Source: Astrocystis sublimbata
Lineage: Eukaryota > Ascomycota > Sordariomycetes > Xylariales > Xylariaceae
Length of the DNA: 64,000 bases
Reading direction: 5' to 3'
NCBI GenBank assembly: GCA_022453515.1
Contig: JAJNNY010000019.1
Span: 248,001-312,000, forward strand
The position numbers and the translations under genes are program-made. Below, in pieces: positions 11,700-22,991 of the stretch. How positions within the stretch are numbered: position 1 is the stretch's first letter; every line of letters starts with the position of its first letter. A model generated the notes under the pieces. It was not told where the DNA came from, did no database searches, and was given only the letters and a program-made list of their open reading frames with translations.

Positions 11700-12103
11700 A
11701 TGCAGCCGACACAGGCCCTCCTGAAGCAATTCAGGAAATTCCCGCTCACGACCAAGGACATCAATAAGGGCTTCTACAAGGGTACACGGACCGGCTCCAT
11801 GGGCCGCCACACGAAGCAAGGCGGCTACGTGATCGAGTGGAACAAGGTGCGGACGTACGTCGTGCCGGAAGGGCTCAATGACTTCAAGGTACGTTCTATG
11901 CCTTTGGGGACGACAAGCAAAATAAGCTGGTGTATGGGACCACGGATAAATGCTGACCTTTTGCCCACCGCACACAACAGTTAACCCCCTACGTCACCAC
12001 CAAGATAGAGAGCACCAGGGGCCGCTACGAGGGCTACGGCCTGGGTCCCAAGAGCCCGGAGCTCTATCTGGATCGCTGGAAGGCTGAGAACGGACTGGAC
12101 TAG
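11700..12103 (+). CDS. mrpl27: Mitochondrial large-subunit ribosomal protein mL41 (MRPL27)
   Basis: Exons 11700-11888 and 11981-12103, intron 92 nt (GTACGT donor, CAACAG acceptor), phase 0. 103 residues. Conserved core of fungal MRPL27: PLTTKDINKGFYKGTRTGSMGRHTKQGGY then VIEWNKVRTYVVPE, and exon 2 starting LTPYVTT. The basic N-terminus (QALLKQFRKF) fits a mitochondrial import signal. It belongs to the large subunit of the mitochondrial ribosome. Shares its upstream region with UTP14. Convergent with the hydrolase gene. Confidence 0.93.
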
Positions 12104-12572
12104 ATATCAAGCAGATACCAAACAAACACAAAACGCGAGCACAAATGCGGAGCTGAAGCTTGGGGCAGTAGGTGATGAACGACGTGGCTATCGTTCTACT
12201 GCATGGCCAGAAACAACTGGTAGCGAGAATGAAGGGACTAAACACCAGGCAGGAAATTTAAGGGAGATATCATCAGTTCAATGTTCTCCCGATAGTCCAT
12301 TCCGACCTGGCAGGCAATTGCCTCTTCACGAATGTATCACAAAACATGTACACACACAATCCAAATAAAACTTAAACAATGCATCACTGCTCAGACCTAA
12401 CACAAACACAGGATATCAGGAACGGAAACCATCATCGAAGCATCGTATTTAGTATGATATATAAGTACAGCTATTACTAGCGAGGGTATACAAAAAAAAC
12501 AAGAAGCTATTGCCAAATTTGAGACGTGGGTATAACACAAAAGGAAAACCTTAACTTTTCGTCAACGCGGCT
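12104..12572. other. Convergent 3' intergenic spacer
   Basis: 469 bp between the MRPL27 and hydrolase stop codons, AT-rich with A runs near 12490. Presumably the two 3' UTRs. No further gene seen. Confidence 0.6.
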
Positions 12573-15444
12573 TTAGTTCACCTGCACCCGCGGCAGCTCC
12601 TCCTGCGCCGTCACGAAAGTTTCCAGCGGCGGCCGTTGTTCTCCCTCGGTCGCAAGTGGTGTCGCCAGCGGAGTCGCGGGAAGGGACTTGTCGTCCAGTC
12701 CGCCGCCGGCAACATCCATATTCGACTTGGTGGCCGCCAATTCCGTCCCAAACGACGTCGGGCTCGCAACACGTGACTGATCCATCGCCGACGTGAGCGT
12801 GAGCATACTCGCCGTGTCAGCATCCTTGCCCAAGCTGAACGGTACCGCTATACCGCCCACAATGGGCCTCTTCCCCGCCACGCCCGTTGAAGGTGGCACG
12901 TAGTTGGGGGAGAGCGAGTCGGCACTCTGCGGCGGGATTAGTCCGCCTTCTGCATCAACATCGGCATCTTCCAAGTTCACAGGAATCTTGCCCTCCCTCT
13001 TCGCCATCAGGATCGCGATGGGTGTGTTGGCACCCTCCCAGTCTGTCGAGGTCTGGTTCTCGTCCTTGACAATCTTCGTCCTTGAATGCGTACGGCCATG
13101 TGCCGGCCTCTCGACCGCAAGGTCGCGTGTCTGCATTTCCAGATCCGAAGGTGAGCGCGCGTTCTGTCCCTCTGCGTTCGTGGCGATCTTCACTTCTGGT
13201 ACCCGGCTCGTCTCTTCCTCCCTCTGCACCGTCATCTCATCGTGCTTCGAGCCCCAGAGAGACCATAGTGCCATTCCCATGCTCTTCTTCCTCTTCTTGA
13301 GCGCTAGCTCACCGTCGACCTTGCGGCGGGCAGCAAGGGCACTAGGAGGCGGCGTCTCTCCGTCGAAACCTTGGTACCCGGCCAGCATTTCCTTGAGGCG
13401 CTTCTTGTGAACCTTGACGCGAGTCGCCTCGAAGCGGCTGTCCCACTGACGCCGTGCCTCGAGCCACTTCTTGACTGGCCCTTGCTTGATGACACCTACC
13501 TCGTTGGGATCGAGGACGCAGGCAGGGAGCTCGGAAGCAGATTCCAAGTGTCTAATGACGCCGTGACGGCTTACTCGCTGTCGGATCATGTGGTTTTTAA
13601 AGGGTGGTAAGGGATCGCCAGCTATGCCGACTTGCGCGTTTTCCTCAAACGCTGGCTGCTCGTCTTCACCCTTGCTCTGAACCTGTGGCCCATCAGAGTC
13701 GGAAGCGGAACTGGAGATTACCGAGATCTGGTCATCGTCCATAATTTCTATTTCCGTCTTCTGCGCTCTCGCGAGGGCCCAGGCTCCGAATTGAGCGATA
13801 GACCGGTACATGTATTTCGCCGGTCGAGTGAAACTGAGGGTTGGCGCAACATGGCACAAATCATCCCATACTTGGAGCTGCACATCGGTCGGCTTGAAGC
13901 GCTCTACCTGCTCTCGTGCAGCTTCGCTCATGTGAGCAGCGCCTGGCAGGTACTTCTCAGGATCCGCACACTTGTGAGCTAGGTAAATCTGCTCGTCTCG
14001 AAGGATTTCACCACCACCAGTCATGATGAGTAACGGTGGTAGTCCGCCAAGAGTGGGTTGCAGGATAGGGCTGACCAGTGGATGCGACAAGAGCTCATTA
14101 GTTGCGTACATCTAGACCTTGTCAGCTCACTTCATCATATTGTGCTGGCTAGGGGCAACTCACCTGGATCTGATCTTTGAGAAGGACCTCTTTACCATCT
14201 ATCTGTATGCTAAGGTATGTAGTTTCTGCCCGGCTCTTAATGCCGGACTCAGCATCTGGGATTTTGGCGTCAACGAGCTTGTTTGGGTCATCGGCATCCT
14301 TTCTCGTCTCTGTGGGAACGACGTTCGTTGTTTTTGGGCCCCCTGCTGGGTTTTTCTTCTTCGATACCTGTCCCTGTAGATCTGCATATTGGTCCGCATT
14401 TAGCGGTGGCCATGAAGCTGATGGCTTGTGGTGAAATCCATTGGACGGAATGTAGTCCAAGGGGCAGTCGCCAGAACAGCTGGGAAAGCTGTGGCTGAGA
14501 TCTACCCAAGGTGAAATCAAGATTGCCCCCGCAGGGAGAGGTAAGCCTCGGTCCCTAAGAGTCACGAGCGTGCTTAACACCATACCAGCTCCGGCCGAAT
14601 CTCCGGCCAGGATGATGGTAGACGGGTCTTGAGTCTGAAGTAGAAACATGTACGCCGCCAGACAATCTTGCAGGCCACATGGGAAGGGAAATTGCGGCGC
14701 GAGACGGTATTTGGGTGCGAAGACTCTGGCCTTGAGCTTCCGGGCGTGCCTCTGCATCTGGTATCGATGTTCATCCACGCTCCCAAAGTAGTATCCACCA
14801 CCGTGGACATACAACATGACTCTCTTGCACGGATCGCCTGACTTTTTCCGTTCGTTATAATCCGATTTCATCTCGATCCATTCGGCCTTCAGCGGACTCT
14901 CCGGTCGCCTCCACTGCCACCAGTTCTTCCCGCCAACCTTGCGTATCCCCTCAGGGCCCAGCTGCTCCTGCAGCGTCTTGGCTGATTCCAGCAACAGTTC
15001 GTCGGGAATATCTACATCCTTGACCTTGACCCATTGCGGGTGTGGCACCCATTGCGAGGTGAAAGCCTGGATGTCCTCGACCGTGTGCTGGGCCGCGAAG
15101 GATAGAAACGACCTAACCAAGTGCAAGCCTTCGTCGTAGGATAGATGTGCTGTCGGTCTTTCTCGGAGAGGTTTTCGATTGAGGTACTATGGCGGGCAAA
15201 GAGCCTCGTGTTAGCTAGCTGGCAGGTCATCTCTAATAGGGAACTTGGCGAATCAAATTGGCCAAACTGGCCCCCATCTCCCATGCCACCGCATGAAGAA
15301 GGGGAGTGTGATCTAAATCTAGGAACGCATAGGCAGGCGATAGCCAATGCCAATTGGCCGGTCACAACAGGTGGCACGTACATGTGACAGGAAAGTCGAA
15401 AGAACGGTGGGCGTCACCGCCATCGAAACAGTGGCAGTGTTCAT
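12573..15444 (-). CDS. Alpha/beta hydrolase, hormone-sensitive-lipase-like, with long C-terminal tail
   Basis: Exons 15444-15382, 15186-14164, 14111-12573; introns 195 and 52 nt, phase 0. 874 residues; an ATG at 15423 is an alternative start giving 867. Catalytic features of the HSL/esterase family: oxyanion motif HGGGYYFG (149-), nucleophile elbow GDSAG with Ser about 218, acid Asp about 401 in GGGEILRDE, and His about 449 in DDLCHVA. Two oddities: about 100 residues of low complexity are inserted between ISPWVDLSHS and the NELLSHPLVSP segment, and after the hydrolase core a tail of about 400 residues is mostly disordered, with a basic patch (ARRKVDGELALKKRKKS). N-terminal LSTFLSHYLNRKP is hydrophobic/amphipathic. 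Likely an acylglycerol or ester hydrolase; substrate unknown. First exon inferred from splice signals. Confidence 0.85.
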
Positions 15445-16412
15445 GATGGCGAGTCGCAGTCTCGAGGACTCTTGGGAACAGCGGGTTGGTGAGTAGCAAA
15501 ACAGAACCTTGGAAGACCTAACAATTGAATGGACCTCCCCCGGAAACACCACGATCCGCGAGTCTGGTGAAGGGGCTCGGGGGGGTATGGCCCTGATATT
15601 AGTGGAACCAGGCCAGAATAGCCCGACTCGCAAGAGCTCGATTCATGCGAGAAGGGCGAGAAGGGGTCAAAGAAAGGTCCCAAGCTCGCCATGGGCCATA
15701 AGCGCGGACGATCATGTCAGGAAATTAGGCAGTGATGTCATTACCAACCCTCGCCAGCCAGTTCGCAGACCAAAGAGGCTTAGCAGCATCTGACCGATCA
15801 CTAGTTCCAGATTCCCCTTCTCCCCTGTTGGCTGTTGCATTAGGTAGTAGCTTCAATCAAGGTGTCTCGGGTGTTACACTTACCTACACTACCTCAGGTG
15901 CATGGGCGCACGAGTAAAATAATGGAGAGGACGTTCATACCGCTGTCTCTGTCCACCAATTGAGTCAATCGCCTTGAATCCGATTGTATTGCATTCCTAC
16001 TCCGAAGTTTGTTGCCGACTGTATGTGTTTCGGATAGCTCGCTCGGACAATACCCATCACGAAATGCTACCAAATGCTACCCCAGACCGAGGCAGGTCGA
16101 CCCGGAATTGAGAACCATGCGAGCCATCCATGCATCGTTCGAGGCCCGTGCCAGCTCGCCAGGTGCCAGGGGACGGGGACCTAGGCGGGCGGTCAGCCGT
16201 GGCAGAATCACCTAAGGACCAAGTATCGAAAAGTGCCCCTCCATGACCAGACCCGCACTACATGTAGGTGGGGTCCTTGGATCGGCAGCTGAGCGTGGCT
16301 TGAATCCATTGAAGTCCAAAAGTCCAAAAAGTCAATCTAGTATCAGTCTTCCAAGGTTCTCTACAAAGCTTCGCCTACAACGGCAATCTGCATCACCCAC
16401 ACAGCCTCGAAA
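15445..16412. other. Divergent intergenic region between hydrolase and TSR2
   Basis: 968 bp between the two start codons, holding both promoters. No coding signal; a TACCTACACTACC-type motif lies near 15882. Nothing else recognisable. Confidence 0.55.
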
Positions 16413-17236
16413 ATGGCATCGCATTCTGCAGAGGGGCCGTCGCCCGGTATGTCAAATCACAAACTAAGTCCTTCATGCTCTTCAATCAAATTGCTATGGC
16501 ATTTTCCCCAGTCACAAACAACCCCACCATCGCAATATCCCTTCCAAAAAGGAGGAAGAAAAAAAAAAAGAAAATTGAAGACCTCTAACCCTGAGACCTT
16601 TCCCCTGCAGAAATCCGACAGGAGCGTTTCGAGCGAAGCGTCGCGATATCCCTCCACCTATGGCAATCCCTCACCATCGCCGTCCAGAACAACTGGGGCG
16701 GACCAGACTCATCCGACAAGCGAGACTGGCTAGCCGGCGTCATCGTCGACCTGTTTCCCAGCTTCGTCGACCTAGCTGCCGCCTCTGCCGCCTCTGCCAC
16801 CACAACCGCGAACGCCCCTGCGCAGCGTAGCACACAGAAGCTCCCAGAGGAGCCCATCGCCGAAGACATAGAGGAGACGCTGCTGCAGGTCATGTTCGAC
16901 GAGTTCGAGGCCAACGTCGACGACCAGTCCGAGGCCGAGGTCGCCGACCGCATCATGAAATGCCGCGCCCAGTGTGCCGAGGGCAACTTCTCGCTCGTCG
17001 AGGAACTGGTTGCGCGCTGGGAAGATACGAGGGGTAAGAAGGTCGTCGCCCAGGCCGCGGCCGATCCGGACCAGGACACAGATTGGGAGAGTGGCAGCGA
17101 CGATGACGACGACGACAACGACGACGACGATGTGAACATGGACGACGCGCCTGCCCTGGTCTCTGTTCCCAAGGAAAAGCCGAAACCCGAAATCGATGAG
17201 GATGGGTTCGAGACGGTCTCGCGGAGAAAGAGGTGA
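16413..17236 (+). CDS. tsr2: Pre-rRNA-processing protein Tsr2
   Basis: Exons 16413-16446 and 16611-17236; intron 164 nt (GTATGT donor, CTGCAG acceptor), phase 1. 219 residues. Exon 2 opens EIRQERFERSVAISLHLW and carries the defining Tsr2 WGG motif (NNWGGPDSSDKRDWL) near residue 35, followed by an acidic helical segment (EDIEETLLQVMFDEFE). The C-terminus has the acidic Asp-rich stretch (about 17097-17140) and ends DGFETVSRRKR. Tsr2 chaperones ribosomal protein eS26 in yeast and supports late 20S pre-rRNA processing. The start is supported by the small first exon fitting frame and splice signals exactly. Confidence 0.92.
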
Positions 17237-17548
17237 TCCATGTTTACTTTACGTGAAGGTATAGAGAGTCATTTGTTGCTTATTGTGACACATTGTGACG
17301 TACAGAAGACCGACCTGTGCAACCTCCACTGTTGCCAACAGCTCGTCGGAATGCTGAAGACTGCGCGAGCGCGGATATACAGAGTCGCGAGAAACGAGGG
17401 AGCCAAACTATGAACGCGCCTTGCCCATCCAAACATCAAAAACACCGGGAAACTCCAGCGACAATTTCGCGAAACAAGATATCATTACCTCCAGCCACTT
17501 CACCACGGGCGCTAGAGCTCCCACTTCCTACAAGAACCGCATCACTTT
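17237..17548. other. Convergent 3' spacer TSR2 / BSD gene
   Basis: 312 bp between stop codons. No gene or repeat seen; presumed 3' UTRs. Confidence 0.55.
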
Positions 17549-19157
17549 TTACTCCCATTCGTCCTCGTCGCTGTCTTCCTCTTCGTCACTGCTGCTGTCC
17601 TCTGCCTTTCGGGCATCTTTGGGGCTGTTGGGTGCGTGGCTGGTCACACCCGAGGCAGCGCCCACGACGTCATAACTCGTATCGCTGTCGGCCTGCGACT
17701 TCTCGTCGTTTGACTTGCGAGGTTCAGATCCTTTAAGGTGCGCTGCCGGCTTAGGTGGCTGGATGGTCGTGGAAGACGAGGTGGAGGCAGGTCTCTGAGG
17801 CTTCTCGTCAGGTTTCTTGGTCCTGTCTGCGAGTTTTCGGGTCTCTTCCGCTGGCTCCTGGGGTTCTTCTGCAGGCTTTGAGATCTTCTCTGTAGGCTTC
17901 TTAGCCGCAGTTTTGTTGTCCGAGTCTTCTTCGGAGTCTTCTTCAGATTCCTCTTCAGACTCTTCCTCGGACTCCTCGTCAGAATCCTCGTCACCCCACC
18001 CAACTTCCTCTTCCGCAGACGCGGCTAGGTTGCATTGTATGTTAGTGCAAGTTATGTAGAAAGTTCAAGGAGCAGATTGAAACCAACCTTTCAAAAGATC
18101 CCGACGACGGGCCTCAGCCGAGTCTATACTGTGTCTCAAGAAATAGTAGCGCTGCCAGAAGTCGGCATAGGGCACCTTGTCCGGGACAAGCTTCTCCATA
18201 TTGGCCCGGAGCTCAGGGTATTTAGCTAGATCGGCACTAATGCTGTCCGTCTTGGCGTCGGCATCGAACGTCTTGGCCCATGTCCCATACTCGGCGGTGG
18301 CAGGATCCTCGGTGAAGCTCTTCTCGGCGGTGTGCAAGACATGCAGCTGGGCGTCGTACCGCGAGCTGTGAATCACACGCTTGCCCGAGTCGTCCTTGCT
18401 CTCGAAGCGGTTGCCGCCGCCCTCGGCGTCCGAGGCGCCCGCGGGGTTCACGGTGATGGCGTCTCGGAAGAAGTCGCGGATGTTGGTGCCGAACTTCAGG
18501 AGGGCCTCGTCGGCGGCGTCCTCGGCCCGCTGGATGTCGTGTAGTCGCTTGGCGGCTTCGCTCTTCAGGCGGGATATGACCGTCTCGGCATCGTTGGCGG
18601 CGGGGTCGTCAGCAGACGAGGAACCGGGGGCCCGTGCTGTCGTTGGCGTTGTCTCGGCGTCTTTGTCCTTGTCAGCGTTCTCGCTCGGTGCTGTGATGAC
18701 CTGCTCGATGGACGCGGGGGGTGGTGCTGTCGTGAGCGAGAGGGCGCGGGCTCGAAGGCTGGCGAAGCCCCGGGAGGCGTCGGCACCCAGGGAGGTGGCT
18801 TCTTGGCTTGCTTCGCGGTATATGACCTCGCCCTATAGTAGGATGAAAGGTGTCGTGTTAGTTTAACTGTTCAAGCGTATAGCTCCCTGCCCCCTTGTTG
18901 CCCTGTTTCCTTGCTCTCGAGCAACTTGGTGACTGCCTCGCCTTGCATTCTGTGCTGCGTACCTGTTTAACCACCTTCTCAACAGTGCCGCCTAGCCAGC
19001 TCCCCCAGGGGCTGGAGGAGAAGGCCCGGTATGCATCCTGGAATTCCTCGTTGAGGGTTGACTCGGGCTTCTTGTCCGAGGATTGAGCGCTGGTGCCCGA
19101 GGAGCTACCCTCCTTCTCCAGAGACTGCTGGACAATGGAGTCGTAGGCAAGATCCAT
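17549..19157 (-). CDS. BSD domain-containing protein
   Basis: Exons 19157-18963, 18832-18088, 18024-17549; introns 130 and about 63 nt, the second in phase 1. 471 residues. The N-terminus (MDLAYDSIVQQSLEKEG) leads to a segment SPWGSWLGGTVEKVVKQ seen in synapse-associated-protein-1-like BSD proteins. The BSD domain lies at about 285-313, with the invariant Phe-Trp pair in YADFWQRYYFLRHSI. The C-terminal third is Ser/Glu-Asp repeats and ends in an acidic DEDEWE. Domain order (N-terminal helix, BSD, acidic tail) fits fungal Dos2/SYAP1-like proteins; function unproved. Convergent with TSR2. Confidence 0.85.
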
Positions 19158-22100
19158 GGTGGCTGAGTTGTGTATTATGCTAGTCGGGCTGGCTGAGATG
19201 AAGTTTCATCGGGCGATCTGGGGGTGGTTCGCGGATGGGGCGGGCGACCCAGTGAGTGGCGGTATATGCTTTGTCCACGGCGGGGATCGCTGTCGATGCG
19301 AGATGAAACAATCAATGCCTATGGATAGAAGATAGGTATATTGGGCGTATGTTGGAATGGTCAGTTCTCGGTGGTCCGACTAGTTCATATGACCACGTGA
19401 TAATGGATGTTGACGGCGAGGCTGATGATGGTGGCCGTGGCGGTGGTCGATGTCGGTGTCGGTAGGTAAACGATACGTTGACGTCGTACCACCGAAAGAG
19501 ACCTAGCCTGGGAAAGCTCCCCCTCCGCCTACCCCCCTCTTATCCCCTTTGGGCCAGCGCCGACCGCAGCCCACCAAGCTCGAGTGCTCTGCCCACCTTG
19601 CTCAGGGTTCACTTGCTGTTGCTAGGTATGCGGGGAAACCGTGGGCGACTTGCCATTAGCCAATTGACTGGCATCCTGACGAGAAACTCCAAGCTCAGAC
19701 ATTCTACAAACCACTACTACAAAGGATGTCAGGGAGATAAACAATAGGCCAAAAGAAGAAGAAGATAACTTAATTTTGCAACTTTTACGGCTACTCATCG
19801 TGTCAGTCAATCATTAACACAACGGTTGGCTCGTTCATCCCATTTATCAACGAATGATATCTGTCCGGATTTCAGCCCAACCTTTCACATTTGTAATTGG
19901 TTCGCACATCTGAAATGATTTCATGATGTGAAAGAGACGAGAACTAGAATGCATGGTCCAGTCATATCGTTCGTCCGCCAACATCACCTCAATTGCCGAT
20001 TGGCTATGGAACAATGGGCAGACGCCTGTCGTAAACTTGAGGGAACCTTGCAGCCTTACCAACTCAAGGTGACATTGGCCCTCGGAGTTCGGCTATGGCA
20101 TTGTCTTCAAGATAAGCACGCCGTCTGAAGTCTGCACGGCGCAGGTATTGCAATTCTTACGGACGACGGGTAGATCACGTCCCCCCCAACTTCTGTATTT
20201 CACCGGCAGGACCTGGCCCGCCTGGCAAACGCAGCGGTCAAGCAGCGGTCTGTCTTACGGTATTATGAGAAGACATCTACCTAGGAGTGGGTATTGAAGG
20301 GTTCTAGAGAACTACCCGGCCAATGGGGATAAGATTAAGTGTCCGGTGTAGTTGAGTGTAAGTAGGTGTGGACCCGGACGCTTGATGCTACTCCCACGGG
20401 GCCGGCCTGGTGATTCCGTTATGCCAAAGAAATCTTCCGACAGGTAACTATAATCTCATTGCATGTCTATCAGATGGCAAAGTCCTGGTTTGGATCTGAT
20501 GTCCCCTATTTTCGTGTCAGCAGGTAGATGCAACTTTCAACAAACGGCAATTCCACTGCATATCACAGCGACTCGACCACAGACATGAGATAAAAGGTCC
20601 CGAATTTTGTTCAGATTTTCAAGAGACCCCCTGGGTTAGCTGTTACACTAATCTAGATCAAATGCTGACACTCGACACTCAAGCACTTGAGGCGCTTAGG
20701 ACACTCACAGCACCTTGTCATATTGCGTCGTATTTTGCTCGCCTGCCTTACCAGGCTGATCCTCATCCTGTACCCTGGCGGTGGCGTCAACTGGTTGCCT
20801 ATCAGTTCGAAGGGAGTAGCCATTCGGATTCACAATCTGTTATCAGTCGCCATACTTGTGTTGGCACTCCTTGCTGGCAGTTGCATAGTCGAGACCTCGC
20901 CAACTAGTTCTTCTATTGCCAGCAGAACTACGGAGTAGTTTGAGTGTGATCCCGAATGCGATCGTCGAAGATTTAGTTCTGAATCTAGTGTCTACCAATC
21001 CACTCACCCACCGAGGTTGCAACGCTAACTAACCTTGATGCGTCAGTCCCAACGGGCCAAGCATCATGGATATCTCCCCTGCCGAGCCTGTTCTACTACT
21101 ATGTAGTAGTCTAGTACTGGTATGAAGGATGAAAGCGTACGTGTGGGCATGTCGTTCACAACCACTACCTCGACTACTACACCTCGTCCCCTCGTCTCCC
21201 ATGCGTATTGAGTCATACCGACATCAAGACTTTTGATGACAATGCCTCAAACGATCGTCGGCACGACACACTGTGTATGTCCGGATCTACGTTGCCAGTC
21301 GCCAGTTCAAGTTCTGCTTAAGATACTTAGCAGCGATCATATTCCAGTCCCTGGTTCGCCTAAGGCCTGTGTGATCGGTAAAAGGTCGTTAGATTCTGAT
21401 CCCGCATACCAGTGTTGCATAGGTACCGTCGAGGCAGGCACGAATAAGCATGCGAGCATGCAACAAGCTGCTTAGAGATACCGTAAATGTTCCCTAATTC
21501 TGGAGGATGCCTTTGCCAAACACATTGTGCAATACGTACGATAGCTGAAATACGTATCTCGCAAGCTCAGCGGGAGTCTCGCGAGTGGCCGAGTATTAAT
21601 GCGCATATGACAGGCATCTGGAGTATACCTCTTTATCGCCGTGTTGTCGTAGGATGACTGAACCAACGATCAGCTCCAGTTCTGCCATACGGAGCGATAC
21701 GTCGAGTTGGATGAAACTGCATTCCCACATTCGTATGCAGAATATTTGCACATCCTATGCGCATCGTCGAGTGTTGGAGTGCATCTCGTCCACAGAGCGC
21801 GCTATCTCCGAGTGCGACCCGGGGCAGGACCGGGGGCAGGGGCCGGGACCCCTGAAGACTGCCCCCATATATGCCTGTTTCCGTGCAGAATCCGCCGTCC
21901 GTGTCAGAGACAGGCGGACGCGAGTTTCTTACTGTGCCCACTCCCCTCCAAGATGGCGCCAAGCTAAGTTAGCTGTGGCTAGTCTGGCTAGGGTAAGAGG
22001 AGACGGAGGAAGTACCTACGTAGCTTACAAATCGGATTCTGGCATGCTTCTGGCCATCTCGCTCCGTTTCCTTTCTGATGCCATGCGCGCCCATGCTCAG

Positions 22101-22991
22101 CTCACACGCCACCTGCACTCAAGCCACTGAAGTGTTGCAATACCGTGGAAGTGGAAGACAGGACCTCAACTGCCAACCACCACAGCCCCAACCCAACTGA
22201 GCCTAGAAGCCCATAAGCAGCAAAGAGACAAGCTGTCCATTCCATCAACCAACCTTATCGAGGCCAACCGTGGACAGCCGACGACCTGACGCATATGCTC
22301 CTGACGGTGCATGACGGACGGTCAAAGAAAGTTGCCCCCCCATCCCATCCCCCTCTCCCCTCCTCGAGACCAGGTTAGCCCGAGCCCGAGCCAGAACCAG
22401 ACCAGGAGACCAGAGGGGAGAAGCGCTGCTGCTGCAGGCAGGCAAACAGACCTGGAGACCAGTAAGCCAGGATTATCCGTCTACCGAGATACCGATATCC
22501 GTCTTCAGCAATCAGCAATTCTTACGGCCCCAGGCAGAAAGGCCGCTACTTTCTATCCTCTACCCACTTCTCACCTTGTGCACTCCCCAACCTTATTCTT
22601 GCTGTACCTGCTCCCAAGCTACATCCATCTTTGCATCATTCTAGCCGCGAAGTCTCTGTCCCTGTCTCTGTCTTTTCATTTACATTCATATTTATGAGAC
22701 TTTTGCTCGACACGTAGTGGGCTCGACGTAGAGAACTTTTGGTCTGCTGTCTCATCTCCGGCCACTCACTCCCGTCTTGGGCGAAGCACAACCTGCTTGC
22801 CGCCCGCCCAACCTGCATTCGTCTGTCTGTGTTATTCCTGCATCTTACAATTCTGCTCTGCGGCTGCGAAGTCAATCGTACGCCTCATCCCGGAAGCGGC
22901 AGCTTCTTTACTCCTCGGCCCGCATACTGTCACGATTGATTGCCACCCATATCAACTGCGCCAGTCATTGGACGCCAAACCGACATTCGTC
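19158..22991. other. Intergenic, about 3.8 kb, promoters of BSD gene and AP-1 gene
   Basis: Only short ORFs without recognisable domains. The last 500 bp before 22992 is pyrimidine-rich (CTCTGTCCCTGTCTCTGTC near 22650) and contains the AP-1 leader with its uORF. No tRNA, repeat family or transposon recognised. Confidence 0.55.
22694..22717 (+). promoter_or_regulatory. 7-codon uORF in the AP-1 leader
   Basis: ATG plus six sense codons and TAG, encoding MRLLLDT. It is the only ATG in the roughly 380 bp before the AP-1 start codon; there is none between 22717 and the AUG at 22992. A 7-codon uORF in the leader of yeast YAP1 is established knowledge; that this one is transcribed is inference. Confidence 0.45.
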
